32,962 nt of DNA from Anaerolineae bacterium (GTDB lineage: Bacteria > Chloroflexota > Anaerolineae > Anaerolineales > Villigracilaceae): positions 1 to 32,962 of the forward strand of contig JABGOQ010000081.1 in assembly GCA_018645405.1 (NCBI GenBank). Direction: 5' to 3'. A program made the translations under genes and the position numbers. Under the pieces are notes generated by a model. The model made no database searches. It was not told where the DNA came from and saw only the letters and a program-made list of their open reading frames with translations. Below are positions 7,509 to 15,259 of the stretch, in pieces (the stretch's first letter is position 1; each line of letters starts with the position of its first letter).

Positions 7509-7564
7509 GGGATTTTAGACCTTAGATTTGAGATTTTTGATACCAAATTATACGCCAAAAAAAT

Positions 7565-7769
7565 GCAATCGCATCTAAATTATTTTGCAAAAAACAATGA
7601 AAAATGTACGAAATCAGGCATCGGAGTGGGCTAAAGCCCTGCCTTAGTATATAAAAGTCGGATAAACCCGACTCTTTTCAGCCCGCAGGGCTTCTATGCT
7701 TTGAGCTAGGGCTTCAGCCTGCGCGAAAAAATAAAGATTTGTCTTGTTTTTAAATAAGATGCGATTGCT
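7565..7769. repeat. MITE-like element with 12-bp inverted ends
   Basis: GCAATCGCATCT (7565-7576) recurs as an exact inverted copy (7758-7769), and both ends continue inward into similar A/T-rich runs. Inside are nested inverted pieces: GGGCTAAAGCCC near 7629, AAGTCGG/CCCGACT near 7657, and AGCCCGCAGGGCTT plus GGGCTTCAGCC further on. There is no coding capacity. It looks like a non-autonomous or REP-type element; the mobilising enzyme is unknown. Confidence 0.5.
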
Positions 7770-7953
7770 CTAGCCCGCGCTGCATTTATTGAATTTCTCT
7801 TGTCCATAACTCGGTTTATGAGATTTTGTCAAAGTTTATATGACAGAATCACAATTGTGTTGACAGGGAGCGCCAAGTATAGTAGGTTACTTTTATCATA
7901 TTTATCGTATTATAAAAGTCATTATAAGATCATTTCCATCAGGGGGTGGTGTT

Positions 7954-8037
7954 TATCTTCAAGCACAATTTACCAAGGTGTGAAAAAGAATAAAAACAAA
8001 TCTCATACGATTTCAAAAAAAATGGAGAATCAAATAT
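7954..8037 (+). repeat. Decayed duplicate of the lipoprotein-gene leader
   Basis: These 84 bp match 9100-9183, the leader and ribosome-binding site of the second lipoprotein gene, at close to nine positions in ten, including the GAATAAAAA, CTCATACGATTTC and TGGAGAAT blocks. At the place of the start codon copy 1 has ATC instead of ATG, and no reading frame follows. It therefore looks like the remains of a lost paralogous gene or of a leader duplication. Confidence 0.7.
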
Positions 8038-8169
8038 CAGCAGTCAATTCCCATAGGCTGCAGACTGAATTTTCCTGAAATTCTTAAGTTTCTGGAGAAT
8101 TCAATTTCACAGATCAATGATTGTATTGAAAACGATGGTAATCGTAAAGATAATAAGGAGATAATAAAA

Positions 8170-9072
8170 ATGTTAGCTGTGAAGAAAGAACTATTAGCTG
8201 TTGTTTTAGTGTTAGTTTTAGCAACCCTTGCGTGTACCCTGGGTACACCTAGTTCCAGCTCAGAGCCTAATCTGGAAGCAACCATTGTAGCTCTGCAACA
8301 GACCCAAAGTGCGCCTGCCGCGCCGGCTGCTTCGCCCGCTGTTCAAGCACCAGCAAGCCCGACAACTGCCGCACCAGCAAGTCCGACAGCTGCTGCACCG
8401 GCTGCACCGGTAGCAACCGCAACATCCAGTACACCGATGTTATCGGTGAGCGTAAATACAAACTGTCGGACAGGCCCTGGTATTAGATGGGCTATCACGG
8501 ATGGGTTAACAGTTGGAGCTTCTTATGTGGTGAAGGGTCAAGCCCCCAGCTCTACTAATTCTTATGTAATTGTTGACCCGGGCAGTGGTAAAGACTGTTG
8601 GGCATGGCTTGAACACGCCACCATTACCGGTAATATCGGTGCTTTGCCGGTTATCTCCGTGCCGCCAGTTCCGGTTGGTTCGATCAGTGGTTTTGTTTGG
8701 CTTGAAGACTGTGATGACTTATTTCCTGGGAACACTTGTGTAACAATTAATGGTCTCCCTGAAGGTGATGGAAGCTTCAAAGGCGAAGTCGGTATCTCAG
8801 GCGTTCCCGTTGAGTTGTTCTCCGGTGCCTGCCCACCCGCAACGTCCGTTGGAACAACAACAACATCAAATGGCACCTTTAAATTTGAAAAGCTCGAAGC
8901 CGGTAAATACTGCATTAAGATAAATGATTCATTTTTGTCGAGTTCCGCTGCTTTAGGGGGTACTTTTACTTTTCCTATTCGTGGTGCATCGGTGCAAACA
9001 CATCAGGTTGAACTGCTGCCTGGCGAGAATAAAAAAGGCTTTATCTTTGGCTGGGATGATTTCGAGCAATAG
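8170..9072 (+). CDS. Secreted lipoprotein with SH3-like and SdrD B-like domains
   Basis: 300 aa. A hydrophobic signal peptide ends in LATLAC (Cys22), a lipobox-like site for lipid attachment and export to the outer face of the membrane. Residues 40-85 are a low-complexity Ala/Pro/Ser/Thr linker of repeated PASPTAAAP units. Residues 90-152 look like a bacterial SH3 domain (VNTNCRTGPG ... VVKG ... CWAWLEHATITGN). Residues 168-290 (GSISGFVWLEDCDD, VPVELFSG, GTFKFEKLEAGKYCIKI) resemble SdrD B-like or Cna B-like surface repeats. The ATG is supported by AAGGAG nine bases upstream. It probably binds or senses something at the cell envelope, but no specific function can be assigned. It is followed 110 bp later by a second lipoprotein gene. 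Confidence 0.8.
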   Translation: MLAVKKELLAVVLVLVLATLACTLGTPSSSSEPNLEATIVALQQTQSAPAAPAASPAVQAPASPTTAAPASPTAAAPAAPVATATSSTPMLSVSVNTNCRTGPGIRWAITDGLTVGASYVVKGQAPSSTNSYVIVDPGSGKDCWAWLEHATITGNIGALPVISVPPVPVGSISGFVWLEDCDDLFPGNTCVTINGLPEGDGSFKGEVGISGVPVELFSGACPPATSVGTTTTSNGTFKFEKLEAGKYCIKINDSFLSSSAALGGTFTFPIRGASVQTHQVELLPGENKKGFIFGWDDFEQ

Positions 9073-9085
9073 ACAAAATCTTCTA

Positions 9086-9115
9086 TTGAAAGTCGTGAAT
9101 ATCTTCACCCATAAT
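9086..9115 (+). promoter_or_regulatory. Candidate promoter of the second lipoprotein gene
   Basis: TTGAAA (9086-9091), 18 bases, then CATAAT (9110-9115). It would give a leader of about 60 nt ending in TGGAGAAT before the ATG at 9182. In the duplicated leader the corresponding -10 reads CACAAT, so the duplicate is probably silent. Motif seen; function inferred. Confidence 0.35.
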
Positions 9116-9183
9116 TTACTATGGCGTGAAAAAGAATAAAAACCAAATCTCATACGATTTCAAAAAAATGGAGAATTAAATAT
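9100..9183 (+). repeat. Leader of the second lipoprotein gene (copy 2)
   Basis: The intact member of the 84-bp repeated pair with 7954-8037. It contains GGAG seven bases before the ATG of the downstream gene. Confidence 0.7.
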
Positions 9184-10525
9184 GAAACGAATATTGATCA
9201 TTCTAGGAATGCTGATACTTGCAGGACCGGCCTGTAGTGCGCCTGCTCAACCTGCCGCAGCACCGACTATCGCAGCCGTAGCACCCGAACCCGTCCAAGC
9301 CACGGCTGTCCCGGCCACTGAAGTCGTTACATCCGAGCCAGCCATCCTCAGCGAAGTTGAGAACGATGTGGCCGTGCGCGCGCAGAATGAGACAGATTGG
9401 AAAAGCGTAAGCACTGTGGAACTCGTCAGCGACGGTGCCAGCGTACGCACGCAGGCGGATTCAAACGCGCGGCTGGACTTACCCAACGGAAACGTGTTGC
9501 TGATCGGGCCGGATACGATATTCGTGTTGTCAAATTTTGATGGTCAAGACTGGGTGATCTTTCTGGAACAGGGAGACGTAGTGCTTGAAGTTACTGCGGG
9601 TAATCTTGGTAAGTCGGTAATATCAACCCCGATAGGTATTGCCTGGCCAACGGGTTCTAGTATAGGTGTTTCATGGGCCCCCCTTGCAGGCCTAACGCTA
9701 GAAACGGAAACGGAATACCACTACGACTGGCCCTACATGGAAGTTGGCTGCTTCACAGGCTCTTGCGCGGCGGCCCCAGGGAAAACTTTACAAAAGAGTG
9801 CTTTAAATGAAATAACAATTGCGGACAGTTTGGGTTTTGGAAGTACTACTCCTATCATGAATTTGGATGTAATGGGTGCATACGGCACTACACTCTTGAG
9901 GGAAAAGGAGCAGATCACTGTTGAGAAGCCAACAGAAAGTGAGGTGAAGGCGTCACAAATCAAAATCGGCCTCCATATGGATTTCGGCAGCGACTCTTCG
10001 ACCGTCCACATAGGAAATTGGGCTACTTATGCACCTTTTTTTAATAAGGATACTGGTGAAATTACCATACCTGTCAACCTGCCCCAATGCGATCTCTTCC
10101 AAGGCGCGGCTTTTTCACATGTTTATGGGGAATGGCTGCCCGGCGCTCCCCTGGCTGTGAATATCAAAATGCCTGCAAGCGTTGCCTGGCAGGACCTGAA
10201 CTACTATATGAAAATCGGCGATATGGAAGGCCAAGCCTGTGCGCCCCTCGAAGGAAATAATACACGTCTCTCCTGCAAAATCAAACTGCCATCCGAATAC
10301 GTTGGTACATATAAGTACCATCTTTCACTGGGTCTGGATGGTTGTGAGGAGCCTATCTATACCAAAGGTCCACTATCCCTGCCTGTGCCCGAGCCTTCAG
10401 ATGAGCCAAAGGACGAGGGTGAAGAGGATACAAACTCCTGCGATGCCTATGCTCCTGACCAAATTGCTTGTGAGAGTCATGGAGGCATCTGGGATCTTGT
10501 ATTTTTCTCTTGTACTTGCCCCTGA
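9182..10525 (+). CDS. Secreted lipoprotein with FecR-like domain
   Basis: 447 aa. Signal peptide MKRILIILGMLILAGPAC with the lipobox Cys at 18, then a Pro/Ala/Thr linker to about residue 55. Residues 65-145 resemble a FecR domain: VELVSDGASVRTQADSNARLDLPNGNV-type strands, then LIGPDTIFVLSNF and LEQGDVVLEV. FecR-type domains in this setting are usually extracytoplasmic beta structures and not necessarily iron regulators. Residues 270-400 hold Cys pairs and beta-rich sequence without a family I recognise. The tail has an acidic DEPKDEGEEDTN linker followed by a small Cys motif (CESHGGIWD ... CTCP). A strong terminator follows 30 bp after the TGA stop. Lipoprotein status is firm; function is unknown. 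Confidence 0.78.
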   Translation: MKRILIILGMLILAGPACSAPAQPAAAPTIAAVAPEPVQATAVPATEVVTSEPAILSEVENDVAVRAQNETDWKSVSTVELVSDGASVRTQADSNARLDLPNGNVLLIGPDTIFVLSNFDGQDWVIFLEQGDVVLEVTAGNLGKSVISTPIGIAWPTGSSIGVSWAPLAGLTLETETEYHYDWPYMEVGCFTGSCAAAPGKTLQKSALNEITIADSLGFGSTTPIMNLDVMGAYGTTLLREKEQITVEKPTESEVKASQIKIGLHMDFGSDSSTVHIGNWATYAPFFNKDTGEITIPVNLPQCDLFQGAAFSHVYGEWLPGAPLAVNIKMPASVAWQDLNYYMKIGDMEGQACAPLEGNNTRLSCKIKLPSEYVGTYKYHLSLGLDGCEEPIYTKGPLSLPVPEPSDEPKDEGEEDTNSCDAYAPDQIACESHGGIWDLVFFSCTCP

Positions 10526-10552
10526 TACTTGGAGAAATACCAGATCAATTAA

Positions 10553-10599
10553 GAAAAAAGCTGACTCATCCTTGAAATTGGGATGAGTCAGCTTTTTTT
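10553..10599 (+). terminator. Rho-independent terminator
   Basis: Perfect 12-bp stem GCTGACTCATCC / GGATGAGTCAGC (10560-10571 and 10581-10592), flanked by A6 and T7. It lies 30 bp after the lipoprotein stop and before the convergent acetyltransferase gene, and may work in both directions. Confidence 0.9.
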
Positions 10600-10644
10600 C
10601 TTTAACTTAGACGTTCAGCCCCCTGCCCCTTGCTTCGCTGGGGC

Positions 10645-10728
10645 TTCCCCCCTATTTTGCTTGCAAAATGGGGGGATAATTGGATGCGAAGCAGTTTCTT
10701 TTCCAGATCTCCGAAGGACAGAGGGGGC
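10645..10728 (-). repeat. Dispersed hairpin repeat, copy B
   Basis: Reverse-strand copy of the element at 4484-4565, with the identical 27-base core at 10682-10708. It is preceded on the plus strand by a strong hairpin (10647-10675: six C, ATTTTGC/GCAAAAT arms, six G) and followed by CCGAAGGACAGAGGGGG. It reaches to within a base or so of the acetyltransferase stop codon. A further small CCCCTTGCTTCGCTGGGG hairpin lies at about 10626-10643. Confidence 0.65.
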
Positions 10729-11961
10729 CTAATACTGCTCATGAATCCACGAAGCTTTTTTCGGGAAGAGTGTCTCAAGAAAAAGTGCGCTCTCAGCAGA
10801 GCCGACGAAAATATCGGGGTGAATGTGGCGCAACTCCTGCCAACTACGATGCCCCAATGCAAGGGCGGGGAAAAGCTGGCTATTCATATAGAAAGAGTCA
10901 TCGGCATCACCATCCGCTTTGCAGACGGATTTGAGCTTGCCCTTCTCCCAGACCATATCCACGCTGCTTTTGTAAAATTCCAGTCGGAAGGTGCCAGTGT
11001 AGTCCTTGAAGGCACTGGCCATGATCCGTTTTTCGAGCACAGGTGTCATGCTTTTCAGCAAACATATTACATCTGGAATTTTGATCTGCCAGGCATAGGG
11101 ACGCCCTTCTTTGGCTCCCAATCCAAAAGCCATTCTTGCGGCAGTCGCTTCATAGTGCAGATTCAAGCGGATGTAGGGTTTGTCCCGCTCTTGTGCCTTT
11201 TCCTTGCAAAAAGCAAAAAAGGCTTGCAGTGCTGGCGTGCTGATCCCCTCGCTGATCTCGCTGACGATCAGTCCCTCGCCAAATCCGTCTTGGGGGATTC
11301 GGCAATAGAATTTTTCGCCACCTGATTCCATAATCCAAAATTCGGAACCATATTCGGTTTCCAAACTCTCTGTAAGCATATAGCGCCACTTGGCCTCGTT
11401 GCGTACAGCCGAGAAGGCATACTGCGCCCGATAAGCCTCGTCTTCTTGCATCAAGAAAGGGATATCATCCAGCTCAGCCAGACGGAAGGAATACCCATCA
11501 TGGCTGAAGGGAAGCATGTGAAAATGAAGATTGATATGGTTTTCCAAAGGGATGCTGTAAAAATAGCCAAATTGTCCATAAAACCCAGGGATGCCCTGGA
11601 TGATCGCGAGATCAAAACCGTCTTCTTCAAGGGTTTTATCGAATTCCTTATTCAGGATGCGCTGGAGCCCGCGCCCCTGATAATCGGTGTGCGTGCCCAC
11701 AATACCCATCTCGGCCACTTTGAGTTTTATCCTCTCAACTTCCCATTCCCAGGGGATGAGGGCAAAAGCGGCGATGATCTGCCCTTTGTCTTCATCGTCG
11801 ATGATGAACCAGTAGCGTTCCTCCATCCCAGGGAAATCTTTATAGATCACCTCGGCCAGCGTCCCCACCTTTTCAGGATGAAAGACAGTATTTAAAAATT
11901 TGCGTAGTTTTTCAGCATCTTGCACCGATTTTGCGCGCCTGACTTTATATTCGTTCTGCAT
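10729..11961 (-). CDS. GNAT acetyltransferase, Eis-like
   Basis: 410 aa, very close to the 400-410 aa of the Eis family. The N-terminal GNAT domain carries the acetyl-CoA loop in GTHTDYQGRGLQRILNKEF (QGRGLQ), followed by LAIIQGIPGFYGQFGY, the Eis/GNAT strand 5-helix motif. A second GNAT-like half follows, and the C-terminal part (TGTFRLEFYKSSVDMVWEKGKL ... LFPALALGHRSWQELRHI) resembles the SCP2-like domain of Eis. The start at 11961 (MQNEYKVRRAKS) is preceded by AAGGAA; a longer frame to 12123 would run through an intergenic hairpin repeat and is rejected. Eis enzymes acetylate amines on small molecules or proteins. The substrate here is unknown. Confidence 0.8.
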   Translation of the reverse strand: MQNEYKVRRAKSVQDAEKLRKFLNTVFHPEKVGTLAEVIYKDFPGMEERYWFIIDDEDKGQIIAAFALIPWEWEVERIKLKVAEMGIVGTHTDYQGRGLQRILNKEFDKTLEEDGFDLAIIQGIPGFYGQFGYFYSIPLENHINLHFHMLPFSHDGYSFRLAELDDIPFLMQEDEAYRAQYAFSAVRNEAKWRYMLTESLETEYGSEFWIMESGGEKFYCRIPQDGFGEGLIVSEISEGISTPALQAFFAFCKEKAQERDKPYIRLNLHYEATAARMAFGLGAKEGRPYAWQIKIPDVICLLKSMTPVLEKRIMASAFKDYTGTFRLEFYKSSVDMVWEKGKLKSVCKADGDADDSFYMNSQLFPALALGHRSWQELRHIHPDIFVGSAESALFLETLFPKKASWIHEQY

Positions 11962-12005
11962 TCTTTTATTCCTTATAGGGTTTACACAAAGCACTGAATT
12001 TCCTT

Positions 12006-12061
12006 GTTGCAATGCTCTGCGTTGCAACTTTTCCTGAGCACCAACGCAGAGCGTTGGTGCT
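12006..12061. repeat. Double-hairpin repeat upstream of the Eis-like gene
   Basis: Two adjacent hairpins: GTTGCAA/TTGCAAC around TGCTCTGCG (12006-12028), and the perfect 11-bp stem AGCACCAACGC/GCGTTGGTGCT with an AGA loop (12037-12061). GCTCTGCGTTG in the first is also complementary to CAACGCAGAGC in the second, so the block can refold as one long stem. It lies between the phosphofructokinase terminator and the acetyltransferase start. Confidence 0.55.
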
Positions 12062-12091
12062 AGAGATTTTAAATCTGTATAAGCCCTATCT

Positions 12092-12120
12092 AAAAAAAAA
12101 CGCCGCCTAAAAGGGCGGCG
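12092..12120 (-). terminator. Rho-independent terminator of the phosphofructokinase gene
   Basis: On the reverse strand CGCCGCC-CTTTTA-GGCGGCG is followed directly by nine T, twenty bases after the phosphofructokinase stop codon. Confidence 0.9.
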
Positions 12121-12140
12121 CAAATCTTTATCAAGAAAAC

Positions 12141-14372
12141 TTATCTCTTTTCACCCGGGCCGTGCTGAGCTAGCAAGCGGGCAATACCACGAAGTTCCAT
12201 CCACCACTGGTCACGGGGACGCTGGTATTCAAACTCGACGATGCGGTCAAAATCACGCATATCATGTGTTTGGACCTTCCCATCCCGCATGCCAATAAAG
12301 GCGTTTCTATCGCTACCTTTTTCGCACTCTTCAGCCAGGAACTGCAAACTCAAATTGGCAAAGCGGGTCGCCTGAATCCGATCAAAAGGTGAAGGATTAC
12401 CGCCCTGCTGGAGATGCCCCAAGATCGCCGGACGCACATCAAAAATACCCTTGCCTTCTTCTTCGAAGAGGGAGCAAATGAAATTGGTATCATAAATCTT
12501 GTTCGCATACTCATTGCGGATCATCAAGCCCAAACGTTTGCCATGGTCAAAGCCATAAGTAAGCTTTTTTAGATCTTTCTGGAGAGCATCCAGCGTGATG
12601 CCTTCTTCGTGGAGATAAACACGCTCGGCGCCAGTTGCCAAGCCACCCATCAGCGCGAGGTAGCCGCAGTAATGTCCCATCACTTCGACGACAAAACAAC
12701 GCTCGGTCGCCACAGCCGATTGCTTGATCTTATCCACCGCATCAATGATATTGTTGAGGGCCGTATCCGCGCCGAGACTCAGCTCAGAACCGGGCAGGTT
12801 ATTATTGATCGATGCAGGAATACAGATCATCGGTAATTTGAAAGCCGGGTAATTCTTGCGACTGTTCAACAAGGTATGAGAAGCTTCATACGCTGTCCAC
12901 CCACCGATGATCATCAACGCGTCGATCTGCTTATCTTCAATGACACGCGCGATAGCGTAGAGATCGCTCCCTTGTGGCACACGGCGATTGGTGCCGAGCA
13001 AAGAACCACCCTGTGCTGCCCAACCGCTGATGCTCATCCAATCCATCTCTTCCATTTCGCCTTTGGCAAAGCCATCAAAGCCGTTATGGATACCAAGCAT
13101 GATATGCCCCTGATCTAACCCCAAACGAACAGCCGCACGAACAGCGGTATTCATCCCTGGGGCGGGCGCGCCGGCATGCAAAATGCCAATCCGCAGCCGC
13201 TTTTGTTCTGGGTCAATGGGATGCGGGAAGGCACGTCCCAAGGTGCGCAGGGTGCGGAAAACTTCGATAAAGGATGTGCTGCGCAGGCTCATGGCTTTGT
13301 CGTAATCTTTGGCATTGATCGCTTCCGCAACGGCACGCGTGTTTTGGATACCCTCTAGTAAAGGAAGGCGCGTCATGCGGTTATTCTTGATTCCGATCAC
13401 CACGGGGGCATCATCTGGTTTTGCGCTCAGGATCGTTCTGACAGCTTCATATCCCATTCGGGTGCCGAGTGTCCTATCAAATGCACTTGGGTTCCCACCA
13501 CGTTGGACATGCCCCAAAACCGTCACACGGACATCCTCCTGCAGGCGTTCTTCCAAGGCTGCTTGCACATCACTACTGCCGATATAATTCCCATCGCGGT
13601 CGTGTGCTCCTTCGGCAAGCACAACAATACTGTCACGGCGGCCATGCTTTCGTCCGGTGTGCAGGCGGTTTGCCATCACATCTTTCCAATTTTCCACATC
13701 GGGCGGCGATTCGGGAATCAGGACCCAGTCCGCGCCGGTAGCCAGCGCCCCCATACACGCCAGATAACCACAGTTTCGTCCCATGACCTTAACAACAAAG
13801 GTACGCTGGTGGCTGGCAGCTGTGCTGGTGATTGCATCAATCGCTTCCGTGATGCGATGCAGCGCAGAATCCGCGCCTATGGTCATATCCGTTCCAGTGA
13901 AGTCGTTGTCGATGGAGCCGACCAAACCAACGATCAAAAAATGGGGGTATTCAGCCGCAGTCTCTGCGTCGATCTTGCCTGTTTCAAGCAGTTCTTCAAC
14001 CAGTGAGGACCATTCTTCGCGAAAAATATTTGCACCGGTCAGCGACCCATCGCCACCAATGATGATCAGACCGTTAATGCCATGCATAATTAAATTATGT
14101 GCGGCTTGGAGACGCCCTTCACGCGTGAGAAATTTCTTGCATCGTGCAGAGCCAATGACTGTTCCGCCAATTTGCAGGATGCCGCCAACAGAATTCCAAT
14201 CCATTGCGACGATTCTGCTACCCCCTTCCACCATACCTTGATAGCCTTCATAGATGGCGTAAACGTCAACCCCTTCATTCAATGCGGTACGCACAACAGC
14301 ACGAACGGCTGCGTTCATGCCTTGTGCGTCACCACCACTGGTAAGTACTGCGATTCGTTTTTTCTCGTTCAT
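12141..14372 (-). CDS. ATP-dependent 6-phosphofructokinase, fused two-domain (eukaryote-like)
   Basis: 743 aa, about twice the 320-360 aa of a usual bacterial PfkA, made of two PFK domains in tandem (about 1-375 and 390-743). The N-half is catalytically complete: SGGDAQGMN at 12-20, GGDG at 106-109, SIDND at 153-157 with catalytic Asp155, MGR at 197-199, and HVQRGG at 288-293. Gly109 and Gly152 are the ATP-type residues; the PPi type has Asp and Lys there. The C-half keeps the fold but has GGWTAY (489-494) in place of GGDG and ASINNN (520-525) in place of TIDND, so its catalytic Asp is lost. This is the layout of eukaryotic PFK1, where the C-half became an allosteric site. It phosphorylates fructose-6-phosphate in glycolysis. 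The upstream Shine-Dalgarno is weak. Confidence 0.92.
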   Translation of the reverse strand: MNEKKRIAVLTSGGDAQGMNAAVRAVVRTALNEGVDVYAIYEGYQGMVEGGSRIVAMDWNSVGGILQIGGTVIGSARCKKFLTREGRLQAAHNLIMHGINGLIIIGGDGSLTGANIFREEWSSLVEELLETGKIDAETAAEYPHFLIVGLVGSIDNDFTGTDMTIGADSALHRITEAIDAITSTAASHQRTFVVKVMGRNCGYLACMGALATGADWVLIPESPPDVENWKDVMANRLHTGRKHGRRDSIVVLAEGAHDRDGNYIGSSDVQAALEERLQEDVRVTVLGHVQRGGNPSAFDRTLGTRMGYEAVRTILSAKPDDAPVVIGIKNNRMTRLPLLEGIQNTRAVAEAINAKDYDKAMSLRSTSFIEVFRTLRTLGRAFPHPIDPEQKRLRIGILHAGAPAPGMNTAVRAAVRLGLDQGHIMLGIHNGFDGFAKGEMEEMDWMSISGWAAQGGSLLGTNRRVPQGSDLYAIARVIEDKQIDALMIIGGWTAYEASHTLLNSRKNYPAFKLPMICIPASINNNLPGSELSLGADTALNNIIDAVDKIKQSAVATERCFVVEVMGHYCGYLALMGGLATGAERVYLHEEGITLDALQKDLKKLTYGFDHGKRLGLMIRNEYANKIYDTNFICSLFEEEGKGIFDVRPAILGHLQQGGNPSPFDRIQATRFANLSLQFLAEECEKGSDRNAFIGMRDGKVQTHDMRDFDRIVEFEYQRPRDQWWMELRGIARLLAQHGPGEKR

Positions 14373-14421
14373 AGTAGTAAATTCTTTCTAAGAAATTAGA
14401 CTTTTTCTAAAAACCTGCATT

Positions 14422-14622
14422 TTATTGCCTCATCCATTTTTTTACGGCTTCATCAGAATGATTCTGATTGCTCATTTTCTCTAATAGATCTGTCGGGTCG
14501 GAGTTGCACAACAACCCTTCGCGGTGTTCGCTGAAGATGAAACCTTCTTTATCAAAATGTTCTTTCATGCCGCAGCATGGGTTGGTAATAGCCGCGCACA
14601 TCCAGCAAAGGAGACTATCCAT
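14422..14622 (-). CDS. Small Cys-containing protein, unknown
   Basis: 66-codon frame just upstream of, and on the same strand as, the phosphofructokinase gene (49-bp gap), so it could be cotranscribed. Its sequence begins MDSLLCWMCAAITNPCCG with four Cys in 13 residues, followed by a soluble, charged tail (DPTDLLEKMSNQNHSDEAVKKWMRQ). The composition looks protein-like. I do not recognise a family, and no clear Shine-Dalgarno precedes the ATG at 14622; starts at internal Met codons are possible. It could instead be a chance frame. Confidence 0.4.
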   Translation of the reverse strand: MDSLLCWMCAAITNPCCGMKEHFDKEGFIFSEHREGLLCNSDPTDLLEKMSNQNHSDEAVKKWMRQ

Positions 14623-14674
14623 GAGCGGATAACTATATCACGGAAGAACCTTGGGCAGATACTATTCGGAACTT

Positions 14675-14931
14675 CAGAGCTTACGCATGAAAACTGGTAA
14701 ATTGTTGTGAAATCTCCTTTGTATTTGCGAAAGAAGGAGAAAGCTGAATGCAAAGCTCAGGAAACGCCATTTTATATACCTACTTTCAAGATCTTACCGA
14801 CTCTCGTATGGAAGGAAGGATAAGCCATAAGCTGATAGATATTGTCATAATCGCCATTAGTGCAGTCCTTAGCGGTGCTGAAAGCTGGACAGCGATAGAA
14901 CGGTTCGGTCAGACAATAGACCTCTTGCAAA
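14675..14931 (+). mobile_element. ISAs1-family transposase remnant (5' end)
   Basis: From the ATG at 14748 (AAGGAG eight bases upstream) the frame reads ILYTYFQDLTDSRMEGRISHKLIDIVIIAISAVLSGAESWTAIERFGQT, the start of ISAs1/H-repeat transposases (D.R...KH.L.D...IAI.AV..GA.SW..IE.FG). The match ends near residue 61, and the remaining 300 or so codons with the DDE residues are gone. CAGAGCTTACGCATGAA at 14675-14691 may be the left inverted end of the element. Not functional. Confidence 0.75.
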
Positions 14932-14933
14932 AG

Positions 14934-15212
14934 TCATGTAAGCTCAGAATTGTAAATAACAGCAATCAGGTTGAATCGCAAACCAAAGCGTTTTCTTCGA
15001 TTACGATAGCGTTCACTTAGAATGCGAAAGATCTTTATTTGAGTATCCATTGGAATCTTTTCTACACCAAACAATTTACGCAAATTGTTCTTACCTTTTC
15101 TTTTTTGAAAAAATCGCTGGGAAGCTAGAGATGAGGGTGATTGAGTAAAGAAAACACTAAACACAGCCGCCGCCGCATCTTTAATTTCATAAACAATTTT
15201 ATATCGGACAGA
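14934..15212 (-). pseudogene. Chimeric transposase remnant (two families joined)
   Basis: An open frame without a proper start. Its first part (RYKIVYEIKDAAAAVFSVFFTQSP, then LASQRF..KRKGKNNLRKLFGVEKIPMDTQI) matches the N-terminal region of a transposase family with the same FFTQSPS...FG...IP.D.QI pattern. Its end (RILSERYRNRRKRFGLRFN, then LIAVIYNSEL) looks like the C-terminus of IS5-type transposases. The join is near 15025. With the ISAs1 fragment ending at about 14931 this makes three truncated transposases within 540 bp. Family names are from memory of these motifs. Confidence 0.6.
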
Positions 15213-15259
15213 TTATGTCGTGTTCATATTTCGAACTGCTGATGACGTACATTTGTATC

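Larger units (their letters stand above)
7509..8169. other. Gene-free repeat-rich intergenic region
   Basis: 660 bp between divergent genes with no supportable coding sequence. It holds a MITE-like palindromic element (7565-7769), an AT-rich spacer with a good TTGACA at 7860-7865 but no convincing -10 box at the right distance, and a decayed copy of a lipoprotein-gene leader (7954-8037). A clear AAGGAG before the ATG at 8170 ends the region. Confidence 0.6.

Noticed and set aside
7800..8078. 92-codon plus-strand frame in the intergenic region
   Set aside because: It runs through the decayed leader repeat, has no Shine-Dalgarno, and its composition follows AT-rich non-coding sequence.
11962..12123. 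54-residue N-terminal extension of the Eis-like acetyltransferase
   Set aside because: It crosses the double-hairpin repeat and the phosphofructokinase terminator; AAGGAA before 11961 supports the shorter start.
13503..14006. 167-codon plus-strand frame opposite the phosphofructokinase gene
   Set aside because: Antisense shadow of a conserved coding region, no motif and no start signals.
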